From JBFWUW01 sp050247075 (GTDB lineage: Bacteria; Planctomycetota; Planctomycetia; Pirellulales; JBFWUW01): DNA of 64,000 nucleotides. How positions within the stretch are numbered: the stretch's first letter is position 1; each line of letters begins with the position of its first letter. The position numbers and the translations under genes are program-made. The stretch is from NCBI GenBank assembly GCA_050247075.1, contig JBFWUW010000007.1, forward strand, positions 68,221 through 132,220, in the 5' to 3' direction. The notes under the pieces were generated by a model that saw only the letters and a list, made by a program, of their open reading frames with translations, did not search any database and had not been told where the DNA came from. This document shows positions 34,612 through 43,107 of the stretch, one piece after another.

Positions 34612-35285
34612 GTTCCACGCAAGTAAAAATCTGGATGGGGCTGCTGCTGGCCCTGGTGGCGGCGTATGGCGGGTACTCGCTATGGCGAATCAACCGCTTG
34701 CGGGCCGAACAACAAGTCACTCTAACGCCCACCGTTTCCGACCGGCCGTTGGAACCGTTCACGCTGACTGACCGTAGTGGCGACGAGTTCGATTCAGCCA
34801 GTTTGCAAGGCCAGGTGTGGGTGGCCAGCTTTTTCTTTTCCACCTGCCCCGGCTCGTGCTTGAAGATGAACAACTCCATCGCCGGTCTGCAGGAAGAGTT
34901 CGGCCCCTTGGGCGTGACCTTCGTGAGCATCACGGTCGATCCCGAGAACGATACGCCCGATCGCTTGAAGGAGTATTCGCTGCACTACAAGGCCCGTCCC
35001 GAGCATTGGCGGTTCTTGACGGGTGACGTGGCGGACCTGAAGCATGTGGCCAACGACCTGTTTTTGCTGCCGTTCGACAAAGCGGCCCACTCCGACCGGC
35101 TCATGTTGGTGGGACCAGACGGTCGAGTCCGCGCCCGATTCTCCGGGACCGACCCGACGCAAGTGGCGCAGCTCAAGAAGAAACTGAAGTCGTTGCTGGC
35201 CGAAGTCCAAGAACCGGCGGCAGAAGGAGAGGCAACCGCGGCCACGGCGACAAAATCAACCAATGATGCCGAGGTGGCACCGTGA
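34608..35285 (+). CDS. Sco1/SenC copper chaperone-type protein
   Basis: A 225-residue membrane-anchored thioredoxin-fold protein. An N-terminal helix (about 8-25) anchors it in the inner membrane. STCPGSCLKMNN near residue 80 is the CxxxC copper-binding motif, ITVDPENDTPDRLKEY follows, and HSDRLMLVGPDGRV near 165 provides the conserved His. A low-complexity Ala/Glu-rich tail of 30 residues follows the domain. Sco proteins load copper into the CuA site of cytochrome c oxidase subunit II (known). The ATG at 34608 overlaps the permease stop. The gene is coupled to DUF420 (35282). Confidence 0.92.
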   Translation: MSSTQVKIWMGLLLALVAAYGGYSLWRINRLRAEQQVTLTPTVSDRPLEPFTLTDRSGDEFDSASLQGQVWVASFFFSTCPGSCLKMNNSIAGLQEEFGPLGVTFVSITVDPENDTPDRLKEYSLHYKARPEHWRFLTGDVADLKHVANDLFLLPFDKAAHSDRLMLVGPDGRVRARFSGTDPTQVAQLKKKLKSLLAEVQEPAAEGEATAATATKSTNDAEVAP

Positions 35286-35734
35286 TGCCTGCCTCGATGC
35301 TGCTAGCGGCGGCACACCCGTTGGCCACGTTGAATGCCTGTTTGAATGCCCTGGCAGGGGTGCTATTGGTGGTCGGTTTAATCCTCATCAAGCGGCGGCG
35401 CGAACAGGCGCATAAAAACGTGATGTTGGCCGCCTTTGTGGTGTCGGCGGCCTTCTTGGTGAGTTACGTGGCGTACCACCTTCAAGCGGGAAGCGTGAAA
35501 TTCGCCGGTCCCGTGGCGGTTCGCAACTACTTCTACTGGCCCCTGCTGCTGACCCATGTGGTGCTGGCAGCGTGTGTGCCGGTGTTGGCAATTTGGACCA
35601 TCGTGCTGGGCCTGAAGGACCGCCGCGAAAAGCACCGGCGGCTGGCTCGTTGGACCTTTCCGATCTGGCTGTATGTTTCCGTCACCGGCGTGCTGATCTA
35701 CGTCGTGCTGTATCACGTCTATCCAGCGCCGTAA
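35282..35734 (+). CDS. DUF420 membrane protein (CtaM-like oxidase assembly)
   Basis: A 150-residue integral membrane protein with four segments (about 13-33, 46-66, 83-106 and 121-142). HPLATLNACLNALAGVLLVVG, SYVAYHLQAG, RNYFYWPLLLTHVVLAACVP and KHRRLARWTFPIWLYVSVTG match DUF420, a family tied to aa3-type oxidase assembly (CtaM in Bacillus and Staphylococcus). The conserved His residues at the membrane surface are present. It starts at GTG 35282 or ATG 35285, overlapping the sco stop. It is the last gene of the tightly linked run. Likely partner: the heme-copper oxidase outside the window. Confidence 0.9.
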   Translation: MMPASMLLAAAHPLATLNACLNALAGVLLVVGLILIKRRREQAHKNVMLAAFVVSAAFLVSYVAYHLQAGSVKFAGPVAVRNYFYWPLLLTHVVLAACVPVLAIWTIVLGLKDRREKHRRLARWTFPIWLYVSVTGVLIYVVLYHVYPAP

Positions 35735-35742
35735 GGACGATC

Positions 35743-35748
35743 TATAAT
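35743..35748 (+). promoter_or_regulatory. Candidate -10 box before the CPMC protein gene
   Basis: A TATAAT lies just after the DUF420 stop, 114 bases before the ATG at 35862. No good -35 hexamer is visible at 16-18 bases. It may give the downstream small genes their own transcript. Confidence 0.3.
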
Positions 35749-35861
35749 TATGGCGGTTCGTTTGGATAATGATCCCGTGCGAACGCTTCAAACTGCCTAG
35801 CTTTCGGCCTTCCCGTTGGTCGGCCTAGGCTCATTGGCCGCACGAAACGCAATAGGCCGTT

Positions 35862-36164
35862 ATGAAACGCCATTTGACAATCTCCGCTCTGGCCGTTCTG
35901 GCGTTGCTGCTATTTAGCAATAGCCATGCCAGTGCTTGCCCCATGTGCAAGGCCGCCTTGTCTGGGCAAGAGGGGGGCGGCGACCTGGTGCAAGGATTTA
36001 TGTGGAGCATCATTTTCATGCTCTCCATGCCGTTCACCCTGTTGGGAACCTTTTGCGGCTGCATGTACCTGGCCGTGCGAAAGGCCCGCGCTGCCCAGGC
36101 GGAACAGCCCTTGGCTGCCGCGGATTCCACGGCGGAGACGAGTGGCGAGACCGTCAACGTCTGA
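35862..36164 (+). CDS. Small exported CPMC membrane protein
   Basis: A 100-residue protein. The signal peptide (residues 1-25) ends HASACPMCK, leaving a CPMC redox- or metal-binding motif at the mature N-terminus. A short hydrophilic segment, a single transmembrane helix (about 45-71, with two more Cys in FCGC) and an acidic tail follow. Similar CPMC-led small proteins are seen near terminal-oxidase genes in planctomycetes as I recall, but no function is known. It follows the DUF420 gene by 127 bases and may belong to the oxidase-assembly set. The CPMC motif suggests copper or heme handling in the periplasm (inference). Confidence 0.7.
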   Translation: MKRHLTISALAVLALLLFSNSHASACPMCKAALSGQEGGGDLVQGFMWSIIFMLSMPFTLLGTFCGCMYLAVRKARAAQAEQPLAAADSTAETSGETVNV

Positions 36165-36199
36165 ACGCGAAGGCGTTCCTCACGGGTTCTTTTCCCACC

Positions 36200-36370
36200 A
36201 TGCGAGTGATCGGCAAAGCCCTGCAACTGATTGCCTTGATCTTGTTGCCGCTGGGCATGGTGGCGCAGCTTTCCAACGCCATCACATTGGGCAAAATGCT
36301 GGTTATGCTCATGGCCGGAGTAACCGCCTTCTACCTGGGGCGGATACTGGAAGGCTACGCGCAAAGGTAG
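36200..36370 (+). CDS. 56-residue membrane protein
   Basis: A short protein with two hydrophobic segments (about 6-26 and 30-50), beginning MRVIGKALQLIALILLPLGM and ending LGRILEGYAQR. I recall similar short proteins in other planctomycetes, usually near oxidase or CPMC genes. The ATG at 36200 follows the preceding stop by 35 bases with no strong ribosome site. It would span the membrane as a helical hairpin. Its function is unknown; a role as a small accessory subunit is possible. Confidence 0.65.
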   Translation: MRVIGKALQLIALILLPLGMVAQLSNAITLGKMLVMLMAGVTAFYLGRILEGYAQR

Positions 36371-36400
36371 GCAGCAAGCCACCCATCCGATTCGCGGCGC

Positions 36401-37660
36401 ATGACACCCATTGACCCTGATGAAGCCGCGGAATCTGGCGAAGCGCCCGCGGCACGGCGGTTGCCCGCTACGGTGGTGGCATTGGGTTGGGTCAGCTTTT
36501 TGACCGACGTGGCCAGCGAGATGATCTATCCGCTGTTGCCGGATTATCTCACACGCGTCTTGCGGGCTAACAAGGCCACGATCGGCCTGATCGAAGGCGT
36601 GGCCGAGACGACCGCCGCGCTGTTGCGGCTGCCCAGTGGCGTCTTGTCCGACCGGTCGGGGCGGCGCAAGCCGTTGATCTTGCTGGGCTATGGCGTGGCG
36701 GGATTGGTGCGGCCCTTGATCGGATTGGCGCAAAATGCGGGAACGGTCTTGGGGATTCGCTTTTTCGACCGGTTGGGCAAGGGAATTCGCGGTGCTCCGC
36801 GCGACGCGATGCTGGCTGATTCCACCGTGCCGGAACAGCGCGGCCGGGCATTTGGCTTTCATCGCGCGATGGACCATGCCGGGGCAGCCCTGGGACCGGT
36901 CTTGGCGTTTGCCTGGCTGGCCTGGCGGCCGGGCGATGTGCGCACCTTGTTCTTGCTGGCCTTTGTACCCGGTATTGCCGTGTTACTGGTGTTGGTGTTC
37001 GGCCTCCGCGAGCCGGCGAGGCCCGCCGGTCAGACTTCGCCTGGCGGCGAAAAGCCGGTGCCGCGCAAGTTTCAGTGGAACTTATCGTCCTTCGACAAGC
37101 GGTTTCCTTGGTTTCTGGCGGCGTTGCTGATCTTCGTACTGGGAAATTCCAGCGATATGTTCTTGCTGTTGCGGATGAGCGAGCTAGGGCTGGAGACGAA
37201 ATACGTGCCGCTGCTATGGTGCGCGTTTCATCTGGCCAAGAGCGGCATGAACCTGGTGGGCGGCCGATTGGCCGACCGCTACGAACCGCGCCTGCTGCTG
37301 TTGGCCGGCTGGCTGTTGTACGCGTTGGTCTACGTCGGTTTTGGCTTGGCCAGCCACTGGTGGCAAGCGCTGCTGCTGTTTATGGCCTACGCCGTGTTCT
37401 ATGGACTGACGGAACCGGCCGAAAAGGGACTGGTCGCCCGCTGGTCGCCAGCCGGATCACGTGGGGCGGGCTTTGGCTGGTTCAATCTTGTCTTGGGCAT
37501 CGGCGCGCTGCCAGCCAGCCTGGTCTTCGGCTTTCTGTGGGACCACCCGCGAATCGGTTCACCGGGAGCCTTTGTCTGTGGGGCGGCCTTGGCTTTGGCG
37601 GCGTGTGCGGTGTTGGCGATGACGTTCTTGCAGAGGGATGAGGTATCAGTTAGGAGGTAG
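36401..37660 (+). CDS. MFS transporter
   Basis: A 419-residue transporter with about twelve hydrophobic segments. LGWVSFLTDVASEMIYPLLP at the start, the cytoplasmic loop motif GVLSDRSGRRKPLI (the MFS loop 2-3 signature), and RFFDRLGKGIRGAPRDAML are conserved in a branch of uncharacterised MFS proteins that resemble efflux carriers. A second loop, VGGRLADRYEPR, lies between helices eight and nine. The ATG at 36401 has no strong ribosome site. It follows the 56-residue gene by 30 bases. Substrate unknown. Confidence 0.9.
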   Translation: MTPIDPDEAAESGEAPAARRLPATVVALGWVSFLTDVASEMIYPLLPDYLTRVLRANKATIGLIEGVAETTAALLRLPSGVLSDRSGRRKPLILLGYGVAGLVRPLIGLAQNAGTVLGIRFFDRLGKGIRGAPRDAMLADSTVPEQRGRAFGFHRAMDHAGAALGPVLAFAWLAWRPGDVRTLFLLAFVPGIAVLLVLVFGLREPARPAGQTSPGGEKPVPRKFQWNLSSFDKRFPWFLAALLIFVLGNSSDMFLLLRMSELGLETKYVPLLWCAFHLAKSGMNLVGGRLADRYEPRLLLLAGWLLYALVYVGFGLASHWWQALLLFMAYAVFYGLTEPAEKGLVARWSPAGSRGAGFGWFNLVLGIGALPASLVFGFLWDHPRIGSPGAFVCGAALALAACAVLAMTFLQRDEVSVRR

Positions 37661-37765
37661 GAAGCCAAGTCGAGGACTTTCCGTCGCGCTTTACGGCCTT
37701 TATTACGCTATTAAATTGCGGGCAAAAGGTTGGGGGTTCGTCCTACCGTCTAGCAGGGGGAAGGT

Positions 37766-37771
37766 TATAAT
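37766..37771 (+). promoter_or_regulatory. Candidate -10 box for the uronate-isomerase-like gene
   Basis: A perfect TATAAT lies 69 bases before the ATG at 37841, inside the 180-bp gap after the MFS gene. A -35 hexamer is not evident at the usual distance. Confidence 0.3.
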
Positions 37772-37840
37772 CGAGCCGAATCTATTCGCTTCGGATTGAC
37801 TTTTGCTCCTTTTCCGCCATCCGTCGGCCTCAGGAATTTC

Positions 37841-39130
37841 ATGGCGCAGCAACTTCGCGAACGACTGTTCCAGGAGATTGACTCTTGGACCTTGATCGAC
37901 CCCCATACGCATATCAACCCGCACAGCCCGGCATCGACCACGCTGGCCGATGTGTTGGGGTATCACTACTACACGGAACTGGCCCACTCAGCCGGCATGG
38001 CCAAGGACCAGATCGAAGAGCCCGGCCTCGATCCCAAGGAAAAGGTGGCCCGGTTGGTACGTCATCTTGGCCCGATCGAGAACACCATCCAGTACAGTTG
38101 GCTGATCGAGATGTGCCAGCGGTTCTTCGGCCTGAAAGAGGACCGGCTGACGGAAAAAAACTGGGAGAAAGTCTACGACCACTCGGCCAAGGCCATGGCC
38201 AAGCCCAAGTACGCCCAGGAGATTCTCAAGGCCAGCCGTATCGAGTCGGTCTTTTTGACCAACGACTTTGACGACCCCTTGGAGGGTTTTGATAGCAATG
38301 TCTACATTCCGTGCCTGCGGACGGATGAACTCGTCTTCAAGATGAACCATTCGGCCGTTCAAGAACGGCTGCAAAAGTCGACCGGCATTAGTGTTACCGA
38401 CTTGCCGTCGTTGCGCGAGGCACTGGGGGCGATGTTCCAGCGGTTTATCGACCGCGGCGCCAGGGCCTGTGCCATTTCGCTGCCGCCCAATTTTTCGCCA
38501 CGGCACGTCCCCCCATCGGTAGCCGACCGGGCCTTTCCCGAGCTTTTGCGGCGAAAGGTGAGTGCCGATTCCGACAGCATCCACATGATGTCGCTGTACG
38601 TCTTCTGGACGCTGGCCGAGCTATGCGACGAGCACAAGCTCCCCTTCGACCTGATGATCGGCGTCAACCGCAACGTCTACCTGTCGGGCGTGCATCAGGG
38701 GCAAGACTTGTACGACAGCCGCGTTTCGCTGATTCAATACCGCGAATTGTTCAACGCCTTTCCACGGGTGACGTTCCCCATTTCGGTGCTGGCCAGCGTC
38801 ACCAACCAAGAACTGGCCAGCTACAGTTGGATATTTCCCAATATCGTCACCAACGGCCATTGGTGGTACTCGAATACCCCCAACTACATCGAGTTCGACA
38901 CGGCCGCGCGGCTGGAAGCCGTACCGCAAACCAAGCAAATTGGCTACTACAGCGATATGTACAAGCTGGAGTTCGCCCTGCCCAAGTTTGCCATGTACAA
39001 GCGGATTTTGTCCAAGGTGCTGGCCGAGCGGTTCATCGTCGACCGTGGCTGGACCGAAGAGCGGGCAATTGATTTGGCCAGACAGGTATTGCGCGGAAAT
39101 GTGGAGCGGATTTTTCCGGCAAGGGGGTAG
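37841..39130 (+). CDS. Uronate-isomerase-like amidohydrolase-superfamily protein
   Basis: A 429-residue cytoplasmic protein from the ATG at 37841 (AGGA nine bases upstream). IDPHTHINPHSP near residue 20 is the HxH metal motif after the first strand of the amidohydrolase TIM barrel. FDLMIGVNRNVY, ISVLASVTNQELA and TNGHWWYSNTPNYIE are placed as in uronate isomerases (UxaC). Overall length and layout fit that family, though many residues differ from the classical enzyme. It may act on a uronic acid or a related sugar acid; the planctomycete diet of algal sugars would fit, but that is inference. It is a single gene with its own candidate -10 box. Confidence 0.75.
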   Translation: MAQQLRERLFQEIDSWTLIDPHTHINPHSPASTTLADVLGYHYYTELAHSAGMAKDQIEEPGLDPKEKVARLVRHLGPIENTIQYSWLIEMCQRFFGLKEDRLTEKNWEKVYDHSAKAMAKPKYAQEILKASRIESVFLTNDFDDPLEGFDSNVYIPCLRTDELVFKMNHSAVQERLQKSTGISVTDLPSLREALGAMFQRFIDRGARACAISLPPNFSPRHVPPSVADRAFPELLRRKVSADSDSIHMMSLYVFWTLAELCDEHKLPFDLMIGVNRNVYLSGVHQGQDLYDSRVSLIQYRELFNAFPRVTFPISVLASVTNQELASYSWIFPNIVTNGHWWYSNTPNYIEFDTAARLEAVPQTKQIGYYSDMYKLEFALPKFAMYKRILSKVLAERFIVDRGWTEERAIDLARQVLRGNVERIFPARG

Positions 39131-39135
39131 GGGGA

Positions 39136-39200
39136 GTTGTTAGTTTTCAGTAGGCGAATCCGCCACGCGTTCCAACTGACAACTGAACACCGAACACCGC
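39136..39200. repeat. AACTGA/AACACCGA spacer
   Basis: GTTGTTAGTTTTCAG (39136-39150) and CCAACTGACAACTGAACACC followed by GAACACCG (39172-39199) form imperfect inverted arms in the gap between the two convergent genes, matching the pattern at 28426 and 49388. The structure may act as a bidirectional terminator. Confidence 0.55.
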
Positions 39201-39218
39201 TCGCCAGACCGCCCACTC

Positions 39219-39713
39219 CTACCAATAATACCGCCCTCCACCGGCTCGCGGCGGCCCGATCTCTTCAAAGGCCTCCACGGGTGGCGGCTCCTCAAAAGCT
39301 TCGAGGGGGAGCGGGAAATCCTCGAAATAGAGGGGCGGAGGGATTTCGTTGTAGGGCCAGGGCAAGGCCGCGATGGGCGGCATGTAGGGGCTGTAGTTGC
39401 GGAGTGTCAACAGCCGCGATGGCGAATACGTGTACCAAGGCCGGTAATACGAATACCGATCGCGGTACGACTGCGAGTACCAACCGCGGCGGTAGCTGTA
39501 CAGTCCATACCGTCGCGCATACAGCCCGACCGGCCGCACGATGATTGCCGAGGCGGCACCGCCACGGTCCGACCTCCAGGCAGGCAGCCGCACGTCAGCC
39601 GGCTCCGCCGCGCTGATTCGACAGCTTGTTGCACCTGCCAATAGGACGAAGGCAGCAGCCATGACAACTCCCGTGGCCAGCAGGCGAATCTCAAATGGTG
39701 GCTGGCAAGGCAT
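39219..39713 (-). CDS. Tyr/Pro-rich secreted protein of unknown function
   Basis: A 164-residue exported protein. A hydrophobic signal segment (about 9-29) precedes SCRISAAEP. The mature part is low in complexity: a Tyr-, Arg- and Ser-rich block (RYGLYSYRRGWYSQSYRDRY and after), then a Pro-, Tyr- and Glu-rich block ending PPPVEAFEEIGPPRAGGG, RYYW. I recognise no family. The start may be M1 at 39713 or an internal Met at residue 18. Composition suggests a disordered surface or envelope protein. Its neighbour at 39906, on the same strand, is another low-complexity exported protein. Confidence 0.6.
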   Translation of the reverse strand: MPCQPPFEIRLLATGVVMAAAFVLLAGATSCRISAAEPADVRLPAWRSDRGGAASAIIVRPVGLYARRYGLYSYRRGWYSQSYRDRYSYYRPWYTYSPSRLLTLRNYSPYMPPIAALPWPYNEIPPPLYFEDFPLPLEAFEEPPPVEAFEEIGPPRAGGGRYYW

Positions 39714-39905
39714 GGTTCAGTTCTTCCGCGAGAGTTGATGGGGTGGCCATCACGTATCGCGTGGCCCGTTCCTCCTTCTCTAGCGATGCTAAACAGCCAG
39801 AGTCGATCAAGTCAAGAATTGGCGCGGCCGATGAAGGCAGCGAGCGCGGCGAAATGTCCGTATTTGCGCCGCGCTGCTTTCGCCATCCAATAGTGCCCGT
39901 AGCAG

Positions 39906-40334
39906 TTACCAGCCCCAACCGCCCGGAGGGGCACCGAAGCTGTTGACTGGCCCGCCAAAACCGCGGGAATGATTGCAACCGCCGTAGCCCGATTGGTATC
40001 GGCCGTAGTTGCTTTGGTATCCGCCAAAGCCCGGTTGCACGCCGTAGTTGCCAAAACCGATGCTCAGGCTGCCGCGCGGCGTAGCGTATCCAAACTGCAA
40101 AGTGCTGCCACCGTAAGGCGATCCGCCGAAGCCGATCGAAAACTGGCCTGGCTGGCGGTAGCCACGATTCACATGCCCGTGGCCGCCATGCCCGCCGTGG
40201 CGAGCTTGCATTCCACGGCTGCCATGCCCGCCGTGGTGGTCGTCATCGTGCGCGAAGAGGGTCGAACCGGCCGACATCGCCGCAGCCACCACCAAACCAG
40301 CCACCACCGTTGCCCATTTGCGAGAACGAGACAT
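39906..40334 (-). CDS. Gly/His-rich exported protein
   Basis: A 142-residue protein from the ATG at 40334, which has an ideal AAAGGAGT seven bases upstream. The signal peptide (about 1-28) ends STLFAHDDD. The mature region starts with a His- and Gly-rich block (DDDHHGGHGSRGMQARHGGH), continues as Gly/Tyr/Gln/Ser-rich repeats of the GFGGYQSNYGRYQSGYGG kind, and ends GGWGW. The His block suggests metal binding; the rest resembles structural glycine-rich surface proteins. I recognise no family. The strong ribosome site suggests high expression. The 582-bp gap upstream to 40916 contains no gene that I can support. Confidence 0.65.
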   Translation of the reverse strand: MSRSRKWATVVAGLVVAAAMSAGSTLFAHDDDHHGGHGSRGMQARHGGHGGHGHVNRGYRQPGQFSIGFGGSPYGGSTLQFGYATPRGSLSIGFGNYGVQPGFGGYQSNYGRYQSGYGGCNHSRGFGGPVNSFGAPPGGWGW

Positions 40335-40916
40335 TCGAGACTCCTTTGGCGGCGAGTGAGCCACCCTTGATTGTTTGAGCGGGCCGCCAAATTGGCTACC
40401 CTGTTGGAAGTGATCTAAAGCAGGAGCCGTGCCAAACCCGCGTTCAAAGTCCGTGGTGATTCCCCCAAATATCGAAAGTCCCGCAAAATAGCCTGCTTTC
40501 TGCTGTTGCAATGACCGTCCGAATTACGCTTCTCATTGGTTTACAGTCGAGAATCGACGCAAGAGTGTACTCACACTGACGCAATCTGTATCGATAACGC
40601 GACACACTGCGCGATTCCGTTAAGCTGATTTGATTCACGATCGAAAGCCCTCCTGTACTTCACGACCCACTCCACCTGAATGGATGCGGCAAACTACACC
40701 GCTCTAGCCCCGATTATCAGGAAGGGCTAAACTTCCTAAGCGGATAAGGATGCCCGAACAGCTAGTGTAAGAGCATTGATGGCATGGGGTGCGGACCAGC
40801 AAAACCGGCTGGCCGTGCCGTAGCAGGCTGCGCACGGACCGGATACGCCCATGGCGGCAGGGTCCGGGCGAAGGCTTGACAGCACTTATTACTCTCGGCG
40901 GAAGGAGATGCGGATA
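40335..40916. other. 582-bp intergenic region without a supported gene
   Basis: It separates the divergent genes at 40334 and 40917. The stretch 40460-40740 is visibly less GC-rich than its surroundings. TTGACA occurs at 40875-40880 but no -10 box follows at normal distance. The block 40770-40875 is GC-rich with several short complementary strings (for example GGCTGGCCGTGCC and CACGGACC/GGTCCG) that could fold, but I can name no RNA family. I see no transposon ends. Confidence 0.5.
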
Positions 40917-42965
40917 ATGCGGCGTAGCGAGACTTTGGAGGCCCCTTCAATGATGACACGAACACGCACCACGGCTGGACTTTGCTTGGGGGTCTGCCTG
41001 TTGATGATGGGGGAAGGAACCGTTGGCCGGGCCGCTCCGCCGCCAGGAGCCTCGCTTCTGCCTAATACCACGACGGGCTTCGTCTCGACCAGCGATGTGC
41101 AAAAGTTCTCGGCCGCGTGGGACCGCACGCAATTTGGCCAGTTGATGGATGACCCGGCTATGGGTCCGTTCATTGACGACCTGAAGCAACAAATCCGCGA
41201 CAAATGGTCTCAATCGTTCTTGCGACTGGGTGTGACCTGGGAAGACATCGAACAGGTCGCCGGCGGCGAGACCTGCTCGGCGGTCATCTGGGATCACGAC
41301 CGCAAGAAGTATCCGCACGAATTGCCAGCTTCCGTGTTTCTCGTCGACGTGACGGGCAAAGACGCCGAAGCCAAGGCTTTGCTGGCACGGGTCGCCAAGG
41401 ACTTGTTACAGCAGAAGGCGAGGTACACCAAATTGGCGATCGGCACGACACAGGTCGATATCTACGACGCCCCCACCCGCCCCAAGACCAACTCGGGCCG
41501 GTATGTATACTTTCTCAAGGACAACTTGCTGTGCGGCTGCGACAACTATGAAATCATGGCGGCCATCGTGCAGCGACTGGCCATTAAGGCGGCTGGCGGC
41601 GACAGCCTGGCGAATACCACAGCCTACAAGCACGTCACCACACGCTGCGCCAAGGACGCCGGCAAGCTGGCCCCTCAAGCGGTATGGTATACGGTACCGC
41701 TCGATTTCATGGAGGCTCGCCGTATCTTGCGCGACGGTCCCAAGCCGCCCCGCAAAAAGGGCGACCCTATCGACAACCTAACGCTGCTCCGCGATCAAGG
41801 TTTTGGCGATATCAAGGGGACGGGCTCGTTCGTCAATTTTGAGCAAGGCCCGCACGATATTCTGCAGAGGGTGTCGGTCTACGCTCCCGCCCCCTTGCGG
41901 CTAGCTGCCCGCATGTTGGACTTTCCCAATGCATCTTCGGCCCCGCCGGCCGATTGGATTCCCGCCGACATAGCGACCTGCGGCAGTTTCCACTGGAACG
42001 TGCCCGCGGCCTTTGAAGCCTCGAAGACCATGTTTGACGAATTCTACGGTATTAAACCGGCGGACCCGTCCGACACCCGGCCCAAGCGGAGGCAGATATC
42101 CATATTTGAAGACAGCGTGCGGGGACTTCTGGACGATCCCGAAGGGCCCAAAGTCGATATTCGCAACAAAATCATCAAGCACCTTGGCCCGCAGACCTAT
42201 TTTCTTGTCGATTACGTCCGGCCAATCACCCCCACCAGCGAGGAACGGCTATTTGCCACTCAGGTCACGGAAGCCAAGACCGTGGCGGCTGAGATTGAGA
42301 AGCTGATGAAGGCCGATCCCGATGTAAAAGCGCACATGATCGGCAAACATCGCGTGTGGGAGATTCCCGATGACGAGCGCGTGGAGGATATCGAGGGACT
42401 CAAGCCCCGGGTAGAACTTGACGACGATCTGAAGGCAGACGACCAAAAAGGCCGTCCCCTGCCGGGTCAGTCAGGCGGACGCCTGCTGGCCAGGTCATGG
42501 GTCACGGTGGCCTTTGATTATTTGATGATTTCGTCGAGCCGTTCTTTGGTCGAGAAAGCCCTTAACGTCGATGGCAAGCAAAAACCGCTGGCGCAGGACC
42601 GCCAGTTCCAGCAGATCGAATCCTTGATCGCCAGCGAAAGCAAGCAGCGCCAATGGGACAAGGTCTGCTACCGCCGCTTTTCCCGCACCGAGCGCGAGTT
42701 CGAATCGAGCTACGAACTGATGCGGCAAGGTGAAATGCCCCAGTCGGAATCGTTCTTGGCGCAATTGCTTAACAACAACCGTAGCGATCCCAAGGACGAC
42801 GAGGGCCGCCGAAAACAGCGCTTGGATGGCAGCAAGATGCCCCCTTACGACACCGCCCGCGGGTACTTCACGCCCAGTGGCTGGGTGGGCATTACCGAAA
42901 AGGACGGCTGGTTCCTGGTTCATTTCATGCAGCGCAAGGGAAATGGCATCGCCAAGTCTGAGTAG
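40917..42965 (+). CDS. Large exported protein of unknown function
   Basis: A 682-residue protein. GAAGGAG nine bases upstream supports the ATG at 40917. A hydrophobic export signal (about 17-38 from that start) ends in GRAAPPPG. The mature protein is mixed alpha/beta with no low-complexity stretch and includes FVSTSDVQKFSAAWDRTQFG and GVTWEDIEQVAGGETC near its start and GYFTPSGWVGITEKDGWFLV near its end. I recognise it only as a planctomycete-type secreted protein seen in several genomes, without known activity. It is divergent from the Gly/His-rich gene and precedes the ABC-F gene by 142 bases. Confidence 0.7.
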   Translation: MRRSETLEAPSMMTRTRTTAGLCLGVCLLMMGEGTVGRAAPPPGASLLPNTTTGFVSTSDVQKFSAAWDRTQFGQLMDDPAMGPFIDDLKQQIRDKWSQSFLRLGVTWEDIEQVAGGETCSAVIWDHDRKKYPHELPASVFLVDVTGKDAEAKALLARVAKDLLQQKARYTKLAIGTTQVDIYDAPTRPKTNSGRYVYFLKDNLLCGCDNYEIMAAIVQRLAIKAAGGDSLANTTAYKHVTTRCAKDAGKLAPQAVWYTVPLDFMEARRILRDGPKPPRKKGDPIDNLTLLRDQGFGDIKGTGSFVNFEQGPHDILQRVSVYAPAPLRLAARMLDFPNASSAPPADWIPADIATCGSFHWNVPAAFEASKTMFDEFYGIKPADPSDTRPKRRQISIFEDSVRGLLDDPEGPKVDIRNKIIKHLGPQTYFLVDYVRPITPTSEERLFATQVTEAKTVAAEIEKLMKADPDVKAHMIGKHRVWEIPDDERVEDIEGLKPRVELDDDLKADDQKGRPLPGQSGGRLLARSWVTVAFDYLMISSSRSLVEKALNVDGKQKPLAQDRQFQQIESLIASESKQRQWDKVCYRRFSRTEREFESSYELMRQGEMPQSESFLAQLLNNNRSDPKDDEGRRKQRLDGSKMPPYDTARGYFTPSGWVGITEKDGWFLVHFMQRKGNGIAKSE

Positions 42966-43107
42966 GCTTAGTCCGGCGATTTTAGCCGTTCCGCGCGGAC
43001 GACTGTGGTCCGCCACGCAATCCGTGGATTTGCTATAGTGGCCCCAGACGCTCGTCGGGCGAAAACGCCCGTTGCACTGTCCTTGTCGTGGGCGAACCGC
43101 TGTTGTC

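Noticed and set aside
40770..40875. Structured noncoding RNA in the 582-bp gap
   Set aside because: Some complementary strings are present but no consistent fold or known family; evidence too thin for a call.
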